From: Melampsora larici-populina 98AG31
Taxonomy: Eukaryota > Basidiomycota > Pucciniomycetes > Pucciniales > Melampsoraceae
Direction of reading: 5' to 3'
DNA: 64,000 nucleotides
Assembly (NCBI RefSeq): GCF_000204055.1
Contig: NW_006768818.1
Location: forward strand, 174,726 to 238,725
This document shows, in pieces, positions 58,349 through 64,000 of the stretch. The notes under the pieces are model-generated. The model saw only the letters and a list, made by a program, of their open reading frames with translations, was not told where the DNA came from and did not search any database. Numbering within the stretch: position 1 is the first letter of the stretch; each line of letters starts with the position of its first letter. The position numbers were made by a program, and so were the translations under genes.

Positions 58349-58554
58349 CACTGCCAACATATTTACCTTGGATTTTTCAATCCAAGGTATCATCGGATTC
58401 CAAACCTTGGACAGCTTCTGTCTGAGGTTTTGATCCGAGGCAATTCTCAGCGCAGAAGATTACCTTGGACAAAAACCTTGGACAGGATCTGTCCAAGGAT
58501 TTACCTCCAATGATGCCTCGGATTCCGCAACCCGAGGCATCTATGTTGGCAGTG
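58349..58554. mobile_element. 206-bp MITE with CACT ends
   Basis: CACTGCCAACAT at 58349-58360 faces ATGTTGGCAGTG at 58543-58554, flanked by ACT on both sides (3-bp duplication). The interior is several stem-loops built from ACCTTGGA/TCCAAGG and CCTCGG words. CACT ends with a 3-bp duplication suggest a CACTA-type origin. Confidence 0.7.
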
Positions 58555-60319
58555 ACTTGATATGGAGATCGACCAATCACAAAGTTTTCAAAGTGAAGAG
58601 AAAAGGTTGTGAAAAGCTCAAAAGCTCTTAAATTTGGAACTATATGAAGAGTATGCACCCAAACGGCAACTCTGAGGACCAAGCAAATGGAAGCAAACCC
58701 CGGAGTACCAAATTGTGGCAAGTTGGGATTGTGTCTTTTTAGTTTTAAGATTGAGTGATGGTGATCCAAATCCTTCATCTTCAGCAATTTAGGTTGGGGA
58801 GGAGTGGACACTGTTTGATTAATCAGTTCCATTTGACACCATGTCATTTGATCACATGTGGAGTGAAAACTAATTTTAACAATTCTTCTGCCCAATTGTT
58901 ACCTTCAGACCCTGGAAAAGACCGAGAAAGGCATGTATTGGTAAATGTGTCCACTAGCTGTGTATCACAAGGTGACCTGTAGCAGACATGTCACAAAGCA
59001 TAGTGCAAAGTTGAAGCTAGGAAATTAAAAGGAAATTTCTAGTCTTCATGGAAACTTGGCACATCATCCTCACCTCTCAAAATGATATGAGTCAAATTAA
59101 CTGGATTTCAGATCTATTTGGGTAGAACTAGTTTCATTTTCAAATTCCATCCCACCTGCCCTACAAAGAATTATGTAACAAAGCTATTAGCAAATCTAAC
59201 ATATAATCTGCAACATGTCATGCATCCAATCAGAGCATGGAGGGGACCCTGTGGCCTGAGTAAGTTCACTTGAAACCAATGTTGGATAGTGAAAATAAAG
59301 CGTTGGTTTTGAATACCCAACAGTTTGGGTCATGAGAACCTACTCTGGGGCACCCTGTGGGTGCATTCCCATACTGCACTTACCTCACCACAAGGCAAGG
59401 TAAGAGCATGGATGATGATTGGAAATCACTCATCATGTAAGATAAAACATGACACCTTAATAGATACATTTGAGAGTGGATTTTCCAATGAGTGAATGAA
59501 CGCCCTGCCTCTGAGGCCGGGTGAAAGATGGTGGCATGGATTAGGGTGTTGCACTCAAGGGATACATTATATGAGATAATTTTGTTGATCATGATATCCA
59601 CCATAGGATACAAAATTTCTCTTCAAGAATTCCTTGAGTTGAACATACTTGACCAGAACCATACATCCAGTTGACTCATCACCCTCCATTTAATTTTCAG
59701 GAGTCAATATCTTGAATGGCTAAAAGTAAGGTCAAGAAGAATCAAATGAAAGTTAAAACAAAAAAACAAGAGAAGTTTATTCAAAACAATATGAGAATAA
59801 AGTTGAGGTGGAATGAAAATAACACTCACAGTTAGAATGTCCCAGAGGTCCCATAAGGCTTTCCAATACACCACCAAAAAACATTACCTCTTTGAAGTAT
59901 CCATGTCTCTTACCACCTCATTTTGCGAAACATTTGTTGTGGTAAAAGGTGTAAGTTAGGGTATTGGATGTTATGGTATAAGGAAGTAATGTGGTCAAGT
60001 ACATCACAATGGATGATAATCATAGATGTTTCAGGTAGTTCAGTTGATATTAGTTAATCACTCTATTACATTTCCTGATTTGTATCTGGTTGTTACCTTT
60101 TCTTTTACTCATGTCTGCATCTGTCTTCATTTTCTTTTTTTAGCTTAGTCTATCTAAAAATCTCAGTGCTGGTTTGCTCTCTTATACCCATCCTCTCCTC
60201 AACCTCTGGTTTCCTCCCTCACCGTGTGGAAACTGAAGCTTGAGAGTGAGTGCTTTTCTCTCTTATCAATTTTTCTCTACCATCCTATTGAAGCAGTACT
60301 TACGAGTTACGGCAGTCTT
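58555..60319. other. Intergenic, no supported gene
   Basis: No frame with credible splice partners or known motifs. AT-rich with scattered short repeats. Confidence 0.5.
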
Positions 60320-60645
60320 CCTACCACTGTCACTTCCTGCTATTTGCAGGTAAGGCGTTGAACTTTTCCGCCCTTCCACTTCATCTACCTTCAAGTTCAC
60401 TTAGAACTCACAAGTTACCTGTTCTGTCCAGGTGAATATTTGTTATTACTCTTTTTCTTCTCTCATAGTCTTTACATTAGTGTGCTGCTTAAATAAAAAC
60501 TCACCCCGTGGAAACTGAAACTTGAGATCATCCTACCACTGTCAATTTCTGCTATTTGCGGGTAAGGTGTTGAACTTTTCCGCCCTTTCACTTCATCTAC
60601 CTTCAAGTTCACTTACAACTCACAAGTTACCTGTTCTGTTTAGGT
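60320..60645. repeat. Direct repeat pair of 114 bp
   Basis: 60320-60433 and 60532-60645 share CCTACCACTGTCA, TGAACTTTTCCGCCCTT and CACAAGTTACCTGTTCTGT with few changes. The preceding GTGGAAACTGAA.CTTGAGA word is also repeated. Confidence 0.75.
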
Positions 60646-60920
60646 ATCACCTTTCTGCGTTGATTACTATCCGCGTGAACTCATTTCAATGTTCTTACAG
60701 TGGACCTTGGTAATGTCTTCTTTTATAACTCTGTCTATGAGCTGAAAGTAGAAAGCAGTCATTAGTATCATATCTTAAACTACACATAAATAGAAACAAA
60801 CAACTGAGATATCAAGCCACTCACATTCTCTCCCACACTGTAAACATCATTCAACTTCCCCAATTTGGAAGAGGAAAATGATTAATAGTACAGTTTTTCA
60901 TAAAAGAATCTAATACTGCA

Positions 60921-61373
60921 CACCTGAGCCATTTCACCCACACTACATATGCGCAGCAAGCTGAGTCAATAGTTGTCTATCATGTACATACAGGTCTGCT
61001 CAGTTTTTTGCCCATCAGAATAAATAAATCACATGTTATACCACATGTAACTTTTTCGACTTTGGAATTTTTTTCCCAAAAATTTACTACATATCATTCT
61101 GTAGCTGCTCAAGCAATATTGTTGAAGCTATGTCTTAGTAACAGAAAGTGTGTTACATGCAGTTGAGTTGATGAGATCACACCAAAACATTGAGTCAGTG
61201 TATGTAGTCAATCTTTTGGAAGCTTTTTTCAATCTGAAAGAAGTTACAGCATGTATTACATATGAAGAACTTATCCTGATGAGCAGATAACTGAGCAGAA
61301 CTGTATGTACATGATAACCACATATTCACTGAGCCTGCTACACATATGTAGTGTGGGTGTTATGGTTCAGGTG
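60921..61373. mobile_element. Inverted-repeat element with a further partial copy at 62790-63020
   Basis: Arms 60921-61053 and 61241-61373 (133 bp each) are imperfect complements: CACCTGA, CACTACATATG, ATGTACATACAG and TGCTCAGTT recur in reverse. A third, directly oriented copy of the left part, extending through TACTACATATCA and CAAGCAATATT, lies at 62790-63020. A dispersed non-coding repeat family. Confidence 0.65.
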
Positions 61374-61845
61374 TGGAGTGATAGACCATTTTATGACAAA
61401 TCATACTCCCAATCATTTTTTCCTGCCCACTTGGGGAACCCGAATGATGTTTGCAGTGCCAATGCTTATCTTGAATTCCCCAACAGTACCATGGCCCAAC
61501 AGACGAGCCTTGAGCAGGGGTAGTTCATCATACTTATGCTGGACATTTGCTTGTTCTTGTTGTTGATTAAATCCGGCCCAGTGAGCACTGGAGTGGGTTA
61601 GCGTTTTGTTCACTGTGTTCATCTAAATGAAGAAACAAACAAAACTAAAAGATGAGAGCAAGTCCAGGATTGAATCAGAGAATCAGAAAATCATGAGAGA
61701 ATTCAAAATAAAAAAATTATGAGAAACTTAAAAATGAAAATTACATATGTGATTAGTTAATTCACCTGTGGCACACAGAAAGTTCGGCCTCGACCCGAAG
61801 ATAATGTAGTACCTTATCATCGGCTTGTGGCCGAAAACCCACTGG

Positions 61846-62452
61846 CAGATGAGACCAGACTCGACAGAGTCATCTGAGAAATTTTTTTGAATCAACTCAT
61901 CAAGTTTTTCAAAAGTACAACTGTTGAACCCTCACTTCATGAGTGATTAGGCATGTCCTGAACACCAAGATCAATGCCATAAAGACCATCAAAGTCCCTA
62001 CACAATACCACCACCTTGTTATCCTGTCACAGTGCAAGGAAAACCAATATCAGCCATAGTCGAGCTCATCTGGCCGAATCTGGCCATATCTGACCGCAGA
62101 TGGAATCTAAATGTTGTAGCCAGATTCATCTGCTACAGTCATGGCTGTCGCTGTAGCTGTAATTGTAGCAGAGGAATCTGGCGCCAACTCACAGATTCAT
62201 CTGTTGTGAACTCCACTCATGACCTGTGTATCAACGTAACATCGCAATGCAGGGGCAAACTCATCTGGATACAAGCCCAGATGAGCCCTTGAATGAATAT
62301 ATACATGTACATATATGTTATAATTAATGATTAAACGTAACATCACACGCAAGGGGCAAACTCATCTGTAGTCATCTGCACTCCTTCATACACATCTGTT
62401 AAAAAGCCTACACCTTCAAATTCTCGAGGGGGTTCTCATCTGCCCTCATCTG
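61846..62452. repeat. Cluster of CATCTG/CAGATG hexamers
   Basis: Thirteen copies in about 610 bp (61846, 61871, 62067, 62098, 62127, 62198, 62262, 62278, 62363, 62373, 62392, 62437, 62447), mostly CATCTG on the plus strand. CTCATCTG and GGGGCAAACTCATCTG recur. This could be a protein-binding array or the subterminal region of a DNA transposon; ends not found. Confidence 0.5.
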
Positions 62453-63671
62453 ACCTCCTCAAGACATAATTCTCACTTCCTCACCCACCGATTTTGCCCT
62501 GAGACAAAATTCTCACTTCCTCACCCACCAATCTCGCCCAACCTCATCCGTGTTGTTAATAGATCACTTTCTTGCTATGTCATACTTCCCTGTTTGCATC
62601 AATGAAAAATCTCAATCATTCTTCAAGTATTGCGGTAACAGTAAGTAACAAGTTGAAAATACATTATATCATGATAAAATCCTACGTAGCATATCCACTG
62701 CCAGCATTAAATAGGTTCCCTGGTCGGAACATGACCTAGGCTGGGAATATCATTGAGAGAAGAATGGAGCATCAAATCATCTCGCACTGCACATCTGAGC
62801 CATAAAGCATACACTACATATGTGCAAACATCTGAGTAAATCCTTAGCTATCAGCTACATACAGGTCCGCTCAGTTATCTGCTCATCTAGATAAGGAAAT
62901 CATGTGTAATACATGCTGTAACTTTGTTCAGATTGAGACACACATTTCAAAATATTGACTACATATATCACAATGGCTACTCAGGCAATATTCATGGAAC
63001 TGTGTAACAGTAGCAGAATGGGAATCTGATCACTAGGACCCATATTCCCATCTGGGAACCTCTTTAATGCTGGCAGTGATCCCTCCACTTCAACTCCAAA
63101 GCATTATCGTCAGCAATTGTTGCTTGACAATAGCTGCGGGTGCGATGCAATAAGGACAGGAGGTGGGAGTCCCATCTAAATATCAGTCGTGCATGATCAA
63201 GGAATATGCCGTTGTACAAAGACTGCAAGACGTTGGTACAGTCATTCCAAGCTGTCTTTGTCATACGCGCATATGTATTACAGCTACTAACGAATTTGAT
63301 GGTAGATTTCCCTTAAAAGCATCATCGAGGGACCTTGTCCAAAAGGGTTAAATCTCGATTAAAACTTGTTTTTTCAAATCCGCTTTCCTTGGTACCGTGA
63401 GTGAGCTGTCACTTTCTCCTCTCTACATATCATGACGTGAACCTTCGATGGAAGCCTGATTTGACGTGCGCTGTTAGCACGATTGACGGACGGGAGTAGA
63501 CGAGTACAGTATTTTGTTCGTTTTCCCTTTCCCCCCCCTTTCCTTTTCCCCCCATTTCTTCTCATTCTCGTTTTCTCAAAACCTCACATCCTTCATTTGC
63601 GTCGTGGTAAGTTTCTTGTTCTCCCTTTTCAAAATGTAACACCTTTTCACTTGCTTTCCTGCCCTGTTACC

Positions 63672-64000
63672 ATGCAGATGCCTATCATCCACAGCCCCGA
63701 AGTCAAGATGGTGGTTGTCCGGATGGTGCTTCGAGGAATGCGGTTCCGCGAAATCGTCGATTCCCTCGGAATTCAACTCTCCCTCACCTCTGTCCGGCGT
63801 TGGTACGATCTGTACCTGACCACTCGAGCAATAGTGACCAATCCGATGGATCACATGGCCCGAGGTCCTCCTCCCTCTTTAGGACCAGCTGAACATCAGT
63901 TCATTATCGAGTCATTGGAAGTCGACCCAACCCTATATCTCGACGAGCTTCAGTCCAAAATCACCGACACGTTTCCAATCCGTGTCTCTACAAATACTTT
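63672..64000 (+). CDS. Tc1/mariner-type transposase, 5' part only
   Basis: An open frame reaches the right edge, about 109 codons. The N-terminus reads as a homeodomain-like helix-turn-helix: SPEVKMVVVRMVLRGMRFREIVDSLGI, then SVRRWYDLY. A linker DHMARGPPPSLG and a second helical part with YLDELQSKI follow, as in fungal Tc1/IS630 transposases. The catalytic DDE domain would lie beyond the window. A GTAAGT...CATGCAG intron-like segment ends just before the second ATG (63678). If it is spliced, translation starts at 63678; if retained, ATG 63672 gives two extra residues. Confidence 0.7.
   Translation, partial: MQMPIIHSPEVKMVVVRMVLRGMRFREIVDSLGIQLSLTSVRRWYDLYLTTRAIVTNPMDHMARGPPPSLGPAEHQFIIESLEVDPTLYLDELQSKITDTFPIRVSTNT

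Overview
The window is eukaryotic and almost certainly fungal. Its genes carry many short GT-AG introns (about 50-90 nt), the intergenic DNA is AT-rich, and it holds tyrosine-recombinase retrotransposons, a Ty1/copia element and several DNA-transposon families. The mix suggests a basidiomycete, most likely a TE-rich rust fungus (Pucciniales). That placement is inference from style; no diagnostic marker gene was seen.

Layout. 1-688: start of a host gene leaving the left edge. 917-5627: a decayed tyrosine-recombinase (YR) retrotransposon on the minus strand, with an inverted copy of its 5' leader at 6368-6566. 6773-7509: a three-exon hypothetical gene. 7.8-10.2 kb: repeats and a fold-back element. 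11.0-18.8 kb: the ordinary gene block, with three minus-strand genes (two Ser/Pro-rich hypothetical proteins and a PPR-like, probably mitochondrial protein). 19.33-27.44 kb: a large DNA transposon with hairpin-rich ends, holding a ten-exon DDE-type transposase gene and a second multi-exon gene. 28.16-31.11 and 39.49-42.45 kb: two paralogous MFS transporter genes of the Dal5/Tna1-like anion:cation symporter type. Between them, at 32178-37694, is a very young Ty1/copia insertion with 654-bp LTRs and a TCCAA target duplication; it contains an assembly gap. 43.9-46.8 kb: a non-autonomous DNA element with a second one nested in it. 49932-56780: a structurally complete Ngaro/PAT-like retrotransposon with split direct repeats. 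57-63.6 kb: a hAT-like element with an 8-bp TSD, MITEs and other repeats. 63672-64000: the 5' end of a Tc1/mariner-type transposase gene.

Most notable: each MFS paralog reads through about 19 exons, including conserved micro-exons of 10, 14 and 11 nt whose inclusion restores the MFS consensus. The Ngaro-like element has the diagnostic split-repeat layout with length-matched repeats (2 x 177 bp and 2 x 245 bp) differing at only about four positions, yet it carries frame breaks in RNase H and in the recombinase. The copia LTR has amplified a 70-bp unit ending in a TATA-like box into three copies.

Exon structures were built by hand from splice consensus, reading phase and family-like protein continuity. 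No alignment or expression data were available.
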